DNA of 51,187 nt from Defluviitaleaceae bacterium (GTDB lineage Bacteria > Bacillota > Clostridia > Lachnospirales > WQUN01), in contig WQVK01000016.1 in assembly GCA_009784025.1 (NCBI GenBank), positions 1 to 51,187 of the forward strand. Reading direction: 5' to 3'. Every line of letters begins with the position of its first letter. The stretch's first letter is position 1. This document shows, one piece after another, positions 41,124-50,763 of the stretch. Both the position numbers and the translations under genes were made by a program. The notes under the pieces are model-generated. The model was not told the origin of the DNA, did no database searches, and saw only the letters and a program-made list of their open reading frames with translations.

Positions 41124-42395
41124 TCAAACATTTGAAATCAGTTTGGCCACAAAGAAACCATCCGACGCCGCTCCGGGCATGATTTGCCGTGTGCTTTCAA
41201 GCTTAAAGCCCGGGTTGCCAGTCAGGAAGGCGTTGATATTGTCAATATTTTCCTCATTGGCCACGGTGCATGTGCAATACACAAGTGCGCCGCCGGGTTT
41301 TACATATTTTGCGGCGTTTTGTAATATTTGAAGCTGTAACTTGGCTAATTCTTTTATTTCCTTCATGCCGCGGGAATATTTTATCTCTGGGTGCTTGCGG
41401 ATTGTGCCCAGCCCACTGCATGGGGCGTCTACCAACACCGCATCAGCCTTACCCGCAAGGGTGGGATCGAACTCGCATGCATCTTTTAAATCTGGGGCGA
41501 TTATAGTAATCCCCAGGCGTTTTGCAGTTTGGCGGATTAGCTCCACCTTATGCTTGTGTATATCAAAGGCGCGTATTTCGCCATTATTTTCCATCAAACT
41601 AGCCATGGCAAAAGACTTACCGCCAGGGGCAGCGCATACATCAAAAATCACCTGCCCGGGCAGGGGCTGCAAAACCTCCACAGCCAGCATTGCCCCTGGG
41701 TCCATCACAAAAAACAAACCATCATTAAAACTTGCCAGCTTAGAAATATCCCCGGCCTGGCGCAGCATAACAAAATCACCATGAGGCTGCGCCAAAACAC
41801 CTTCTGCTACCAATGTTTCCACCAGCGCCTCTTGGTTTATTTTAACAGTGTTAATCCTGGCCATCACCGGCGGCGGGTTATGGCTATTCCTGCAGAATTC
41901 CGCAGCACCCTCTGCCCCAAGCCAGCCAACCAAGGCCTTATAAAGCCAACCCGGATAAGAATACCGCAGCGCCGGGTCCTTCAACTTGTCCAAAAAATCA
42001 GGCTTTAGCCTGGTAACCGCCCGTAGAACACCATTAACAAACCCGGTTAAATTAACCAAGCCATGCTTCCTGGTTAGCTCTACGGCCTCGTTAACCGCCG
42101 CATGCGACGGTACTTTCATGCACACAATCTGGCAAATAGAAACCCGCAATAACCCCCTAATAAACGGCCGCATCTTCTCCATTGGCGTTTTAGAATGCCG
42201 CCCAATTAAAAAATCCACCAAAATCAAATTGCGCAGCGTTTCATTAACCATATCCGTAACAAAAGCCCGCCCACGGGCATCCATCTCGGCCTCGCCAAGC
42301 ACCCGCCGCAGCGCCACATTAGCGTAAGCCCCGCCTTCCAGCACATCCATTAGCACATCAACAGCAAGCCCTCGTTCAGATTTAGCCATAGTCAT
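41124..42395 (-). CDS. rsmB: 16S rRNA (cytosine967-C5)-methyltransferase
   Basis: Protein of 423 residues. A NusB-like RNA-binding domain (about 1-140) precedes a Rossmann methyltransferase with VCAAPGGKSFAMA (SAM loop), VDAPCSGLGTIRKHPE (motif IV Cys) and VYCTCTVANEEN (motif VI catalytic Cys). First gene of the prpC-prkC-rsgA run, as in many Firmicutes. The rlmN gene that often lies between rsmB and prpC is absent: only 100 bases separate them. Confidence 0.95.
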   Translation of the reverse strand: MTMAKSERGLAVDVLMDVLEGGAYANVALRRVLGEAEMDARGRAFVTDMVNETLRNLILVDFLIGRHSKTPMEKMRPFIRGLLRVSICQIVCMKVPSHAAVNEAVELTRKHGLVNLTGFVNGVLRAVTRLKPDFLDKLKDPALRYSYPGWLYKALVGWLGAEGAAEFCRNSHNPPPVMARINTVKINQEALVETLVAEGVLAQPHGDFVMLRQAGDISKLASFNDGLFFVMDPGAMLAVEVLQPLPGQVIFDVCAAPGGKSFAMASLMENNGEIRAFDIHKHKVELIRQTAKRLGITIIAPDLKDACEFDPTLAGKADAVLVDAPCSGLGTIRKHPEIKYSRGMKEIKELAKLQLQILQNAAKYVKPGGALVYCTCTVANEENIDNINAFLTGNPGFKLESTRQIMPGAASDGFFVAKLISNV

Positions 42396-42711
42396 TACCG
42401 CTTTCTATAGATATTTAAGGCCGTCAGAGCCTTTGCCGACCATATCTCCAAAATTTTTTAAAATTTTATTATTAATACATATTTCAGCTGGTCGGAAAAT
42501 CCGACCAGCTGAAATAAAATGCCAAAGTTTTTTGCCAAGCTTCTTCATATCAATCTCAGTTAAAATCGCCTCATTGTTCGCGGTAAGTTTGCTATAATTC
42601 GTTGTTTTAATTTGAGATTAGTATCAAATATGACCCGAAAGAAATCTGGCAGCATGGCGTGTCAGGTTCGCGAAGCGACATTACGAAAGGCGAGTGGAGG
42701 CGTAGCCCATG
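42396..42711. other. Repeat-filled intergenic region
   Basis: It contains an F fragment (42417-42470), palindrome C copy 3 and a decayed E element (42625-42700: TCTGGCAGCATGGCGTGTCAG, TTCGCGAAGCGA). No gene. Confidence 0.5.
42481..42515. repeat. Palindrome C, copy 3
   Basis: ATTTCAGCTGGTCGG-aaaat-CCGACCAGCTGAAAT. Compared with copies 1 and 2 the arm changes GTTGG to GCTGG and the opposite arm changes CCAAC to CCAGC, keeping the pairing. Confidence 0.85.
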
Positions 42712-43827
42712 TTACTCACCAATAGTATTACCCTTATCAATTACAACCGGCGCGCCTGGTTTACCTACTGCCCGTGTGCCGTCTGCTAGCACAACTTCTT
42801 TGTCTAGTATTGCATGTTCTACTACGCAGCCGTGGCCTATTCTTGCGCCTTCCATTATTATGGAATTTGATACATTAGAGCCCTCGGCCAGAAATACTTT
42901 GCGGAAGATTATGCTGTCGTGTACATCGCCGTTTAGTATGCTTCCGCTACCCACTAGGCTGTTTACTACAGATGTTTGGCTGTTAAACTTTGCAGGGGGC
43001 TCGTCTTTTGGCTTGGTTTTAATGTAGGGATGCTCAAGAAATTTCTTACGTACATCCGCTTTTAAAAAGTCCATATTGCAGTCAAAATACGATTGGGTGC
43101 TACCTAGGTTGCACCAGTAGCCTTTGAAATTGTAGCCAAAGATGCGCAAGCGCTTGCGATAGCGGCTAAATATGTCGCGTACTAGGTTATATTTGCCTTC
43201 GCTTACTACGGTTTCTACAAGTTCTATTAGTTTTTCCCGAGCCATTACGTAGGTTCCGATTGAACCCAGCCTGGTTAGGGGTTCTAGGGGTTTTTCTTCA
43301 AGGTCTAGCACTCTTTCGCCTTCGTCCAGTTCTAGCACTCCGTATTGGCGGATATCTTCATTTTCTGGCACGTTGCGGTAAGCTATGGTGATGTCGGCGT
43401 TTTTAGCTTCGTGGTAGGCTATTAGATCGTTGTAATCCATTTTGTAAATACAATCGCCGGATGAAATTACTACATATTGCTCTTTGCTTCGCCTTAGGAA
43501 GGTTAGGTTTTGGTAGATGGAATCTGCCGTATCCCTAAACCATAGGGAGTTATCGCTACTTTGGTAAGGCGAAAGTATAAACAGCCCGCCATTTTTGCTG
43601 CCCAAATCCCACCATTTTGGCGAAGATAAATGGTCATGCAGGCTGCGGGAGTTGTACTGGGTGATAACGGCAACTTTTTTGATGCCAGAGTTGGTCATAT
43701 TGCTAAGGGGAAAATCTATGGCACGATAGCAGCTACCCACTGGCAGCGCAGATGGGGCACGGGATTTTGTAAGCGCGCCCAAGCGTTCGTTCTTGCCGCC
43801 TGCCAAAATTATACCTACTGCCTTCAT
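42712..43827 (-). CDS. glgD: GlgD, regulatory subunit of ADP-glucose pyrophosphorylase
   Basis: Protein of 371 residues: a nucleotidyltransferase fold ([44 protein letters not shown]) plus a C-terminal left-handed beta helix. In the Firmicutes heterotetramer GlgD is poorly catalytic and modifies GlgC. Here the active-site loop reads GGKNERLG rather than the GGxGxRLG of GlgC, as expected for GlgD. Its ATG overlaps the glgC stop (ATGA). Confidence 0.93.
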   Translation of the reverse strand: MKAVGIILAGGKNERLGALTKSRAPSALPVGSCYRAIDFPLSNMTNSGIKKVAVITQYNSRSLHDHLSSPKWWDLGSKNGGLFILSPYQSSDNSLWFRDTADSIYQNLTFLRRSKEQYVVISSGDCIYKMDYNDLIAYHEAKNADITIAYRNVPENEDIRQYGVLELDEGERVLDLEEKPLEPLTRLGSIGTYVMAREKLIELVETVVSEGKYNLVRDIFSRYRKRLRIFGYNFKGYWCNLGSTQSYFDCNMDFLKADVRKKFLEHPYIKTKPKDEPPAKFNSQTSVVNSLVGSGSILNGDVHDSIIFRKVFLAEGSNVSNSIIMEGARIGHGCVVEHAILDKEVVLADGTRAVGKPGAPVVIDKGNTIGE

Positions 43828-45122
43828 TCTCTCACTCCATTCGGGTTTACGCTTTTTACTATGCTTTGGCCGCTTTCTAACCTGCCGTCTTGATAATCTG
43901 CCGGGGTTGTTTTGCCAAGTATTACACAGTTTTTGCCAATTTCAACATTATCGGGGATATCGCTATGCTCGCCAACAACGGTTATGCCAGTGTCGTAAAT
44001 TTTTGGCCGGTGGACATTTATAATATTGTCGCCCTCGCCTATTTTCACGTTTTCACCAATGGTGCAGTCTGTGTCTACTATGCAGCGTTCCATCACAACA
44101 CCCTTGCCAATATAACAGTCGCTAAACACGATGGAATCCTTTACCATAGCACCTTCATCTACCACTACCCCGGGGCCAATTACAGAATTATAAACTCTGC
44201 CATAAATCTCGCAGCCTTCTGCTAATATGCTGCCGTTAATGTCACTGCCTGCGCCAGTAAACATGGGTGGCTGATGGTCTGAATCTGTGTAAATTTTGCT
44301 AAAGTCTTCATATAGGTCAAACTGGGGAATGGTCTGGATTAAATCCATATTGGCCGCCCAGTAGGATTCTATTGTGCCAACATCCTTCCAGTAGCCATCG
44401 AAGGGGAATGCGAACATTCTCTTGCCTTCGTTCAGCAGCATAGGTAAGATATGCTTACCAAAGTCGGAATCTGAATGGATTTTATTGTCACGTTCTAGTG
44501 CATCACGCAATACACTCCAATTGAAGATGTAAATACCCATATTGGCCAAGGTGCTTTTTGGATGCTCTGGTTTTTCCTCAAATTCGTAGATGCGGCCGTC
44601 GTCATGTATATTCATCATGCCAAAACGGGAAGCCTCTTCTAATGTAACGGTTAATGCTGCCAGGGAAACATCGCATTTATTTTTCTTATGGAAATCCAGC
44701 ATCTTGGAATAATCCATTTTATAGATGTGGTCGCCAGATAGAATTAGCACATATTCGGGATTATACTGGTCTATATAATCCGCATTTTGGTAAATGGCAT
44801 CTGCTGTACCTGTGTACCATTCGCCATGTTCGCGCTTTACATGGGGAGCAAGCATCATAACCCCGCCCACCCTGCGGTCCAAATCCCATGGCGTGCCTAT
44901 GCCAATATGTTGGTTAAGCTGTAGTGGCTGGTACTGGGTCAACACCCCAACAGTATCCACGCCAGAATTGATACAGTTTGACATGGGGAAGTCGATTATC
45001 CTATACTTTCCGCCAAAGGGTACTGCTGGTTTTGCTTTGCTGGCTGTAAGTATACCAAGCCTGCTTCCTTGGCCACCTGCCAGCAACATTGCAATCATCT
45101 CTTTTTTGCGCAAAATTGTCAC
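43824..45122 (-). CDS. glgC: Glucose-1-phosphate adenylyltransferase
   Basis: Enzyme of 432 residues (or 424 from the inner ATG) that makes ADP-glucose for glycogen. [47 protein letters not shown] and the beta-helix C terminus are intact. The open frame begins with a GTG at 45122 without a clear ribosome site; the ATG eight codons later also fits family length. It heads the glgC-glgD operon and is divergent from murC. glgA and glgB are not in the window. Confidence 0.95.
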   Translation of the reverse strand: MTILRKKEMIAMLLAGGQGSRLGILTASKAKPAVPFGGKYRIIDFPMSNCINSGVDTVGVLTQYQPLQLNQHIGIGTPWDLDRRVGGVMMLAPHVKREHGEWYTGTADAIYQNADYIDQYNPEYVLILSGDHIYKMDYSKMLDFHKKNKCDVSLAALTVTLEEASRFGMMNIHDDGRIYEFEEKPEHPKSTLANMGIYIFNWSVLRDALERDNKIHSDSDFGKHILPMLLNEGKRMFAFPFDGYWKDVGTIESYWAANMDLIQTIPQFDLYEDFSKIYTDSDHQPPMFTGAGSDINGSILAEGCEIYGRVYNSVIGPGVVVDEGAMVKDSIVFSDCYIGKGVVMERCIVDTDCTIGENVKIGEGDNIINVHRPKIYDTGITVVGEHSDIPDNVEIGKNCVILGKTTPADYQDGRLESGQSIVKSVNPNGVRE

Positions 45123-45252
45123 CCCGCTTTATAATATTTTTATCGTAATCTTTCTTAGATTATCTCACCAATTTTTATCATAATCAATACATATCCGATA
45201 AATTTTGGTAAAATATTTTTATTTTTATTAGAAGAGAAAGGGGCTAAAACCC

Positions 45253-46626
45253 ATGAGAAAAATAAACCTAGAAGGTGCAAAAAACGTCCATTTTATAGGC
45301 ATAGGCGGCATAAGCATGAGCGGCCTGTCCGAAGTGCTAAAACGCGACGGCTACAATATAACAGGCAGCGACGATGTTGAAACTAACATAACCCGCCACC
45401 TACAAAGCATTGGTATAGATGTGAAAATTCCAAACGCCGCAGCTAATATCACCCCCGATATGGACCTAGCCGTGTACACAGCCGCCGTCCGGGAGAACAA
45501 CCCAGAATACCAAGCAGCAGCCCAAACGGGCATCCCGCTTATGGACAGGGCAAAACTCCTTGGTTTAATACTTATGGGATACAAGTTCCCAATATGCATA
45601 GCCGGTACACATGGCAAAACAACAACCACTTCCATGATGGCAGAAATTGCCACACATGCCGGATTAGACCCCACCATATCTGTTGGCGGCCACATGAAAC
45701 TAGATGGCAAAAATTACCGGGTGGGCGAATCACCATACTTTGTAATGGAAGCCTGCGAGTACAACAATAGCTACCATCATTGGCATCCACATGTGGCCGT
45801 TATACTAAACATAGATGCAGACCATCTAGATTTTTTTGGGGATATGGGTGGAGTAATCGACTCATTTAAAAAATTTGCACAAAATATCCGCCCGGAAGGT
45901 ACGCTGGTGATTCAGGCTGACACACCAGGGTTCAAAGAAGTAACCGAAGGTCTGCCATGCAATATAATCACCTTTGGCATGGAAAATGCCCGCTACTACC
46001 CCGCAAATATCACATACGATAGCCTGGGCCGCCCAGAATTTGATATTATGGACGGTGGCAATTTCATGGGCAGGGTCCTGCTGCCGCTACCCGGCCAATA
46101 TAATATGCTTAACGCCCTGGCATGTTTTGCCGCCGCCGCCAGCCTGGGCATAAGCCCAGAATCTGCAGTAAAATCCTTATGCGGCCTCCAGGGCATACAG
46201 CGCCGCTTCCAGCTAAAAGGCAGCTACAATGGCGCAGATATAATAGACGATTACGCACATCACCCCACAGAAATAAAGGCCTGCCTACACGCCGCCAAGC
46301 AAACAGGCAGGCGCATACTCTGCCTGTTTCAGCCACATACCTACACCCGCACCCGCAATCATTTTGAGGATTTTGCCAATTCATTCCAAGATGCAAGCCT
46401 AGCAATGTTTTTACCAATTTATGCCGCCCGCGAACCATTCGACCCTACAATTTCATCCCTCATGCTGGCAGAAAACATAGAGGCCAAGGGCAAAAACACA
46501 ATCCACTTTAACGATTTTGCTGAAGCAAGGGATTTTTTGGCAAAAAATCTTCAACCAAATGACCTGCTTATTACCATGGGTGCAGGCGATGTGTTCAAAG
46601 TAGGAGAAAGCCTGCTATCCACATAG
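45253..46626 (+). CDS. murC: UDP-N-acetylmuramate--L-alanine ligase
   Basis: Cytoplasmic peptidoglycan enzyme of 457 residues that adds L-Ala to UDP-MurNAc. HFIGIGGISMSGLSEVL at the N terminus, the ATP loop GTHGKTTTTSM (about 118-128), ILNIDADHLDFF, DDYAHHPTEIKA and FQPHTYTRT are all family motifs. GAAAGGGG lies about nine bases before the ATG. The last codons include one DnaA-box-like nonamer (46615-46623). It ends in a strong terminator at 46711. Confidence 0.97.
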   Translation: MRKINLEGAKNVHFIGIGGISMSGLSEVLKRDGYNITGSDDVETNITRHLQSIGIDVKIPNAAANITPDMDLAVYTAAVRENNPEYQAAAQTGIPLMDRAKLLGLILMGYKFPICIAGTHGKTTTTSMMAEIATHAGLDPTISVGGHMKLDGKNYRVGESPYFVMEACEYNNSYHHWHPHVAVILNIDADHLDFFGDMGGVIDSFKKFAQNIRPEGTLVIQADTPGFKEVTEGLPCNIITFGMENARYYPANITYDSLGRPEFDIMDGGNFMGRVLLPLPGQYNMLNALACFAAAASLGISPESAVKSLCGLQGIQRRFQLKGSYNGADIIDDYAHHPTEIKACLHAAKQTGRRILCLFQPHTYTRTRNHFEDFANSFQDASLAMFLPIYAAREPFDPTISSLMLAENIEAKGKNTIHFNDFAEARDFLAKNLQPNDLLITMGAGDVFKVGESLLST

Positions 46627-46644
46627 TTTTCCACATTGTCCACA
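46615..46644 (+). promoter_or_regulatory. DnaA-box cluster 1 (three nonamers)
   Basis: CTATCCACA (46615-46623), TTTTCCACA (46627-46635) and TTGTCCACA (46636-46644) lie in the same orientation. Each differs from the consensus TTATCCACA by one base. Confidence 0.55.
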
Positions 46645-46710
46645 GGTTACCGAACATATCTTTTGGATAATTTTACCGTCGATTTCTCAAGAAAACTATC
46701 TTTTTCAGAA

Positions 46711-46760
46711 AGCCCATAAACACTGACCTTTGTTGTTTTGTCTAGTGTTTATGGGCTTTT
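46711..46760 (+). terminator. murC terminator
   Basis: Perfect 14-bp stem AGCCCATAAACACT / AGTGTTTATGGGCT (46711-46724, 46744-46757) followed by TTTTC. Confidence 0.85.
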
Positions 46761-46870
46761 TCAGGGCTTGACAAATCCACTCAAATCCCCTTCCATGTGC
46801 ATAAATAATGCTTGACAAATGGTCAGGCACCGTTAAACATTGTAAAATTCACTTTTTTAAAACATTAAAG

Positions 46871-46900
46871 TTATCCACAGCATTATCCACGTTATCTACA
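46871..46900 (+). promoter_or_regulatory. DnaA-box cluster 2 (three nonamers)
   Basis: TTATCCACA (46871-46879, perfect), TTATCCACG (46883-46891) and TTATCTACA (46892-46900) lie in the same orientation, 3 and 0 bp apart, upstream of the dnaD-like/dnaI-like genes. Confidence 0.7.
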
Positions 46901-47140
46901 GTTTTTGTTGATAAGAAAAGCTATGAATTTGGACAGAATTGGAGTAAAATATCTTGGATTAGAGAAATAAAAACCGTAAGCGGCTTTGCCCGGGACGCAG
47001 GGCAAGCAGGATGCGTAACATCCGGCCAGCCGACAACACCTCTAGAAACTTTTATAAAAAAGTTTAATCTTTTGAAAGGAAACGCCGGATTTACTGGATT
47101 TTTTGCTTGAGGGATTAAAAAAAGGAGAGTTTTTGCCTCA

Positions 47141-47195
47141 AAAATGGTACCATACGGTACCATTTTGACCGAATTATGGTACCGCACGGTACCAT
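47141..47195. repeat. GGTACC double palindrome, copy 4
   Basis: TGGTACCATACGGTACCA then TGGTACCGCACGGTACCA. One half is slightly diverged (GTAT to GCAC). Confidence 0.8.
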
Positions 47196-47305
47196 ATCCA
47201 ATTTTAATGTCAAAGTTTTTGCTTCTTTTTTCAAAAGAAGTGTGGCTGTATGGCAAAGCACATACGGTTCTGATTCACCTACATACACGAGAGGCTGGGG
47301 AGAGC

Positions 47306-48346
47306 ATGAACGCTATTAAATTGCAGCAGGGTTTTCATATTACGGCAGTGGAGATTCCATGCCTTTTTATCGATAATTATATTGCGGATTGCCCGCCTGT
47401 TTACCCGCTTATATACATATTTAGCCTGCGTCATCTTCTGGACGGAGGCGAGGTTTCTGTGCAGGAGATTGCCAGCTATTTTCGGTTAACCGAGTCGGAT
47501 GTACTTAATGCCTGGAAGCATTGGGAAAATGTTGGGCTGGTTAAAATTGATAATAAAAAAGAAATGCAAATTACATTTTTACCGATACAACCAGCAAAAA
47601 AGGTTGATAATCCCACATTGCAGCTTGTAGATGCCACGGCGGAAGTTGTGCGCCCTGTGGCGCGGCCGCAGTATTCTGTACAGGAGCTTAGCCTATATCG
47701 CGACCAAAGCCGCGATATAGAGAAGCTTTTCGCCTGCGCAGAGGATGCCCTGGGCAAGCTGCTTTCTTACAATGATATGGACCTTGTTTTTGGCTTCCAT
47801 GATTGGCTGCGCCTGCCACTGGATGTGATTGCGTTTCTGCTAAATTATTGCAAAGAAAACGACCACCGCAGCCTACGATATATCGAAAAATGCGCCATAG
47901 ACTGGGCAGACCAAGGCATAGACAACGTGGAGAAAGCCGCGGATTATGTACAGGCCTTCGATAAAGATTATCGGGCGATTTTAAGCTACATGGGGCAGCC
48001 GGGCTACCCCAGCCAAAGCCACAAAAAATATATGGACCGCTGGCTAAACCACTGGGCCATGCCAATGGAAATCATATTTGCAGCCTGCGACCGCAGCGTG
48101 GCGCAAATTGACAAGGCTAAATTTAATTATATAGATAAAATCCTGCAAGAATGGCATAAAAGCGGCATAAATACCCTAGAGGCAATCCAAGCCGCAGACG
48201 ATGCCTTCAGCAAAACAAAAGAGGTTAAAAAAACCGCAAAAGCGCCTAAGACGAATCGCTTCATAAACTTCACCCAGCGCGATACAGATTATTCCAAATA
48301 CGAAAAGCTTGAGAAGGCTTACCTTGCACAAAAACTAAAGAATTGA
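47306..48346 (+). CDS. DnaD-domain replication initiation protein
   Basis: Primosomal protein of 346 residues. The start at 47306 follows GGGGAGAG; the longer frame from 47144 reads through a repeat. Residues about 1-95 are a winged-helix N-terminal domain (ADCPPVYPLIYIFSLRHLL, then EIASYFRLTESDVLNAWKHW). Two tandem DnaD/DnaB C-terminal-type domains follow (YNDMDLVFGFHDWL...LRYIEKCAIDWADQGI at about 150-215, and LNHWAMPMEIIFAACDRS...FNYIDKILQEWHKSGI at about 245-300). It would remodel DNA and help load the replicative helicase with the DnaI/DnaC-like protein encoded 32 bases downstream. Confidence 0.88.
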   Translation: MNAIKLQQGFHITAVEIPCLFIDNYIADCPPVYPLIYIFSLRHLLDGGEVSVQEIASYFRLTESDVLNAWKHWENVGLVKIDNKKEMQITFLPIQPAKKVDNPTLQLVDATAEVVRPVARPQYSVQELSLYRDQSRDIEKLFACAEDALGKLLSYNDMDLVFGFHDWLRLPLDVIAFLLNYCKENDHRSLRYIEKCAIDWADQGIDNVEKAADYVQAFDKDYRAILSYMGQPGYPSQSHKKYMDRWLNHWAMPMEIIFAACDRSVAQIDKAKFNYIDKILQEWHKSGINTLEAIQAADDAFSKTKEVKKTAKAPKTNRFINFTQRDTDYSKYEKLEKAYLAQKLKN

Positions 48347-48378
48347 TACCACAGCATCCACTATAAAGGGCTGATTAC

Positions 48379-49380
48379 ATGAGCTACAGGGCAGTTTTTA
48401 GTCAAATAATGCGCGAATACGAAGCATCCCGCCTCAAAGCAGAGATGCTTTTTGATGAACGCAAAAAAAACCTGTACGCCAGCCAGCCCAGGCTCGGTGA
48501 GCTTGATTTTCAGCTTGCCAAGCTAGGGGCAAGCCTTGCCCAGCACGCCCTAGCCAGCGATCAATTAAAACTAGAAAAAGCCCGCAGCCAAATTACCGCC
48601 GCAAAGCAAGAAAAATCCAACATCCTAGCCGGCCTAGGCCTGCAAAACCTATCCGTGGCATATAAATGCAACATTTGCAAAGACACAGGTTTCACCCAAA
48701 ACTCGCATGGCGCAGCCGCCCATTGCCGCTGCCTAAAGCAGCGCCTAATAAGCGAATACTACAGCCTTAGCAACTTGGATAAAATACTAACGGAAGAAAA
48801 TTTTGACAACTACGATTTCCGCCTATTCACCAGCGAAACTAATGCATATGAAGAAAAAAGCCCCCTGCAAAACATGCAAGATGTCTACCAACTAGCCAGC
48901 AAATTCGTAAAAAACTTCGACGCTTCTTACGACAATTTGCTGCTATACGGTAGCGCAGGCCTTGGTAAAACCTTCGTATGCCATTGCATAGCCAAAGACC
49001 TACTGGACCGCGGCAAAACCGTCCTTTACCTGCCAGCCCCAAGGCTGTGCAAGTTAATTGAAGACTATCGCTTCAACCGCGAAGCCCTATCCCAGCCAGA
49101 AGAAATGCTAGAAGCCGTAGACAATGTAGACCTTCTAATAATAGACGACCTAGGGGCAGAATTTTCCACCGTAATCACCGCCGCCGCCCTCTTCGACATA
49201 ATCAACCAACGCCTAATCTCCCGCAAACACACCCTAGTTTCCACCAACCTATCACCAGATGAAATCGCCCGCATCTACTCCGAAAGAACCGTCTCACGCT
49301 TCCTAGGAAGCTACCAGCTAATAAAATTTTTCGGCGAAGACATTCGTTGTAAGAAAAAGTACATCGACACTCGTATATAG
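48379..49380 (+). CDS. dnaI: DnaI/DnaC-type helicase loader ATPase
   Basis: AAA+ protein of 333 residues. The N-terminal helicase-binding part contains a cysteine cluster (CNICKDTGF...CRCLKQ, about 96-120). The ATPase has Walker A LYGSAGLGKTFVC (about 195-207), Walker B LLIIDDLGAEF, a sensor STNLSPDEI and an arginine-finger-like SERTVSRFLG. It loads the replicative helicase together with the DnaD-like protein immediately upstream. The name is by analogy; dnaC is the alternative usage. Confidence 0.9.
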   Translation: MSYRAVFSQIMREYEASRLKAEMLFDERKKNLYASQPRLGELDFQLAKLGASLAQHALASDQLKLEKARSQITAAKQEKSNILAGLGLQNLSVAYKCNICKDTGFTQNSHGAAAHCRCLKQRLISEYYSLSNLDKILTEENFDNYDFRLFTSETNAYEEKSPLQNMQDVYQLASKFVKNFDASYDNLLLYGSAGLGKTFVCHCIAKDLLDRGKTVLYLPAPRLCKLIEDYRFNREALSQPEEMLEAVDNVDLLIIDDLGAEFSTVITAAALFDIINQRLISRKHTLVSTNLSPDEIARIYSERTVSRFLGSYQLIKFFGEDIRCKKKYIDTRI

Positions 49381-49470
49381 TTGTAAGATTAAACCGTTAA
49401 CGGCTTCGCCATTAACAATCCGCTTCTTTCCTAAAAAAGAAGCAAAAAACTTTAACCTGGAGGCTATAAT

Positions 49471-50730
49471 ATGAACGAGAAGTTGATGATACTCAAGATG
49501 CTTGAAAGTGGGCAAATAACTGCCGATGAGGCTGCAAAGCTGCTGAATTCTGTTGGTGAGGGCGGTGGCGCGCCTGTGCCTGCACCTGCAGTCTTTCCAC
49601 CCACGCCACCTGCGCCCACGCAGCCCACACCGCCGCGCCCACACGGAAATAACGGGCCGCCACCCAAGCCAGGCACTGCGCCATCTGCTCCGGCGTTCGA
49701 TTTAAACGACCTTGGCCGCAAGTTTGAAAATTTTGCAAAAGATATGGCGCCAAAGGTACAAAAATTTACAGAAACCGTAGCCGACAAAATCATGGTGGCC
49801 GCAGATAAAGTCTCCAACACATTTATCCCAACAGAAACAAGCGGTGGCCACACGCCGCCCCCGCCTATGCAAAGCCAACAGCATCAACGCCCAGCCACTC
49901 CACCCCGCCCAGCCACCACCGCAGCACCAGGCGGAATGACCGAGCAAAACGTCGAAATGCTGGTAGAAATTGGCGGCTACAACGAGCTTAACCTCAGCGG
50001 CCTAAGCGGCGCGGTTCGCGTCAAGGGCTACAATGGCGATAAAATTTCTGCGAAAATATCATACAAAGCAAAAAAACCAGGCGCAACCATAGAAATGATG
50101 CGCCTGGGTAATAAATACTTCCTAAAATACGAGCCAGATGATTTCCAGTCCGTGACAATAGACGCATATGTACCTGAACGCGCCTTCGGCGTGGTAAAAG
50201 TAGACAACCTAAACGGCAGCATAGACTGCCAATCCCTAGCCGCAGGTGACATGCGCTTCACCAATGCCAACGGCAGTGTAAGCTTGTCTGCAATATCCGC
50301 CAAAACAATTGAAATAGAAGGCAGCAACGGCGCAATGATAATCACCGGAGTAACTGCTGAAAACGCCACGATAGAAAACCTAAACGGCAACCTAGACACC
50401 CACGAGCTAGACATAGCCAACCTAAAACTAACCAACTACAACGGCCCGCTATCTATGGTAATGTCCGGCTTCAACCGCCACACAGACTATCTATGGAACG
50501 TAGAAACTGGCAACGCCAAGCTAAACATGATTCTACCCACCATGCCAGACCTAGGCTACCACATTAAAGCCCACGCCACCATGAGCGAAATAAAACTAGG
50601 CCTAACTGGCCTCCAATACCTAATAAACGAACCCTCCCTAGTGGAAGCCCGCAGCGTCCACTACGACACCGCCACAAAACGCGTGAAACTAGCGGTAGAG
50701 ACTTCTAATTCGCCGCTGGTGATAAACTAA
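49471..50730 (+). CDS. SHOCT-like/DUF4097 beta-helix protein
   Basis: Protein of 419 residues. Residues 1-27 (KLMILKMLESGQITADEAAK) are a short SHOCT-like helical hairpin common at the start of YvlB-type envelope-stress proteins. A proline-rich stretch (about 30-68), a helical segment, a second proline-rich stretch and, from about 155 to the end, a DUF4097-like beta-helix follow (VRVKGYNGDKISAKIS, VDNLNGSIDCQSL, FTNANGSVSLSAI, IEGSNGAMIITGV, IENLNGNLDTHEL: a repeating NxNG pattern about every 20 residues). It has no signal peptide or membrane helix. GGAGG precedes the ATG. The role is unproven. Confidence 0.85.
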   Translation: MNEKLMILKMLESGQITADEAAKLLNSVGEGGGAPVPAPAVFPPTPPAPTQPTPPRPHGNNGPPPKPGTAPSAPAFDLNDLGRKFENFAKDMAPKVQKFTETVADKIMVAADKVSNTFIPTETSGGHTPPPPMQSQQHQRPATPPRPATTAAPGGMTEQNVEMLVEIGGYNELNLSGLSGAVRVKGYNGDKISAKISYKAKKPGATIEMMRLGNKYFLKYEPDDFQSVTIDAYVPERAFGVVKVDNLNGSIDCQSLAAGDMRFTNANGSVSLSAISAKTIEIEGSNGAMIITGVTAENATIENLNGNLDTHELDIANLKLTNYNGPLSMVMSGFNRHTDYLWNVETGNAKLNMILPTMPDLGYHIKAHATMSEIKLGLTGLQYLINEPSLVEARSVHYDTATKRVKLAVETSNSPLVIN

Positions 50731-50763
50731 CAAGATCGCGGGCTTCTCGCCCCGGGATGCTTG

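Larger units (their letters stand above)
46627..47305. other. Intergenic region upstream of the primosome genes
   Basis: It holds most of the two DnaA-box clusters, the murC terminator, two TTGACA hexamers (46769 and 46812) without good -10 partners, an F element (about 46965-47075) and a GGTACC palindrome. No gene. Confidence 0.5.

Noticed and set aside
46615-46900. Definite chromosomal origin
   Set aside because: DnaA boxes are present but dnaA, dnaN, rpmH or gyrase genes are not nearby and there is no clear unwinding element; called only as box clusters.
47144-47305. Upstream extension of the DnaD-like protein
   Set aside because: It translates the GGTACC repeat; the ATG at 47306 has a far better ribosome site and matches the family N terminus.
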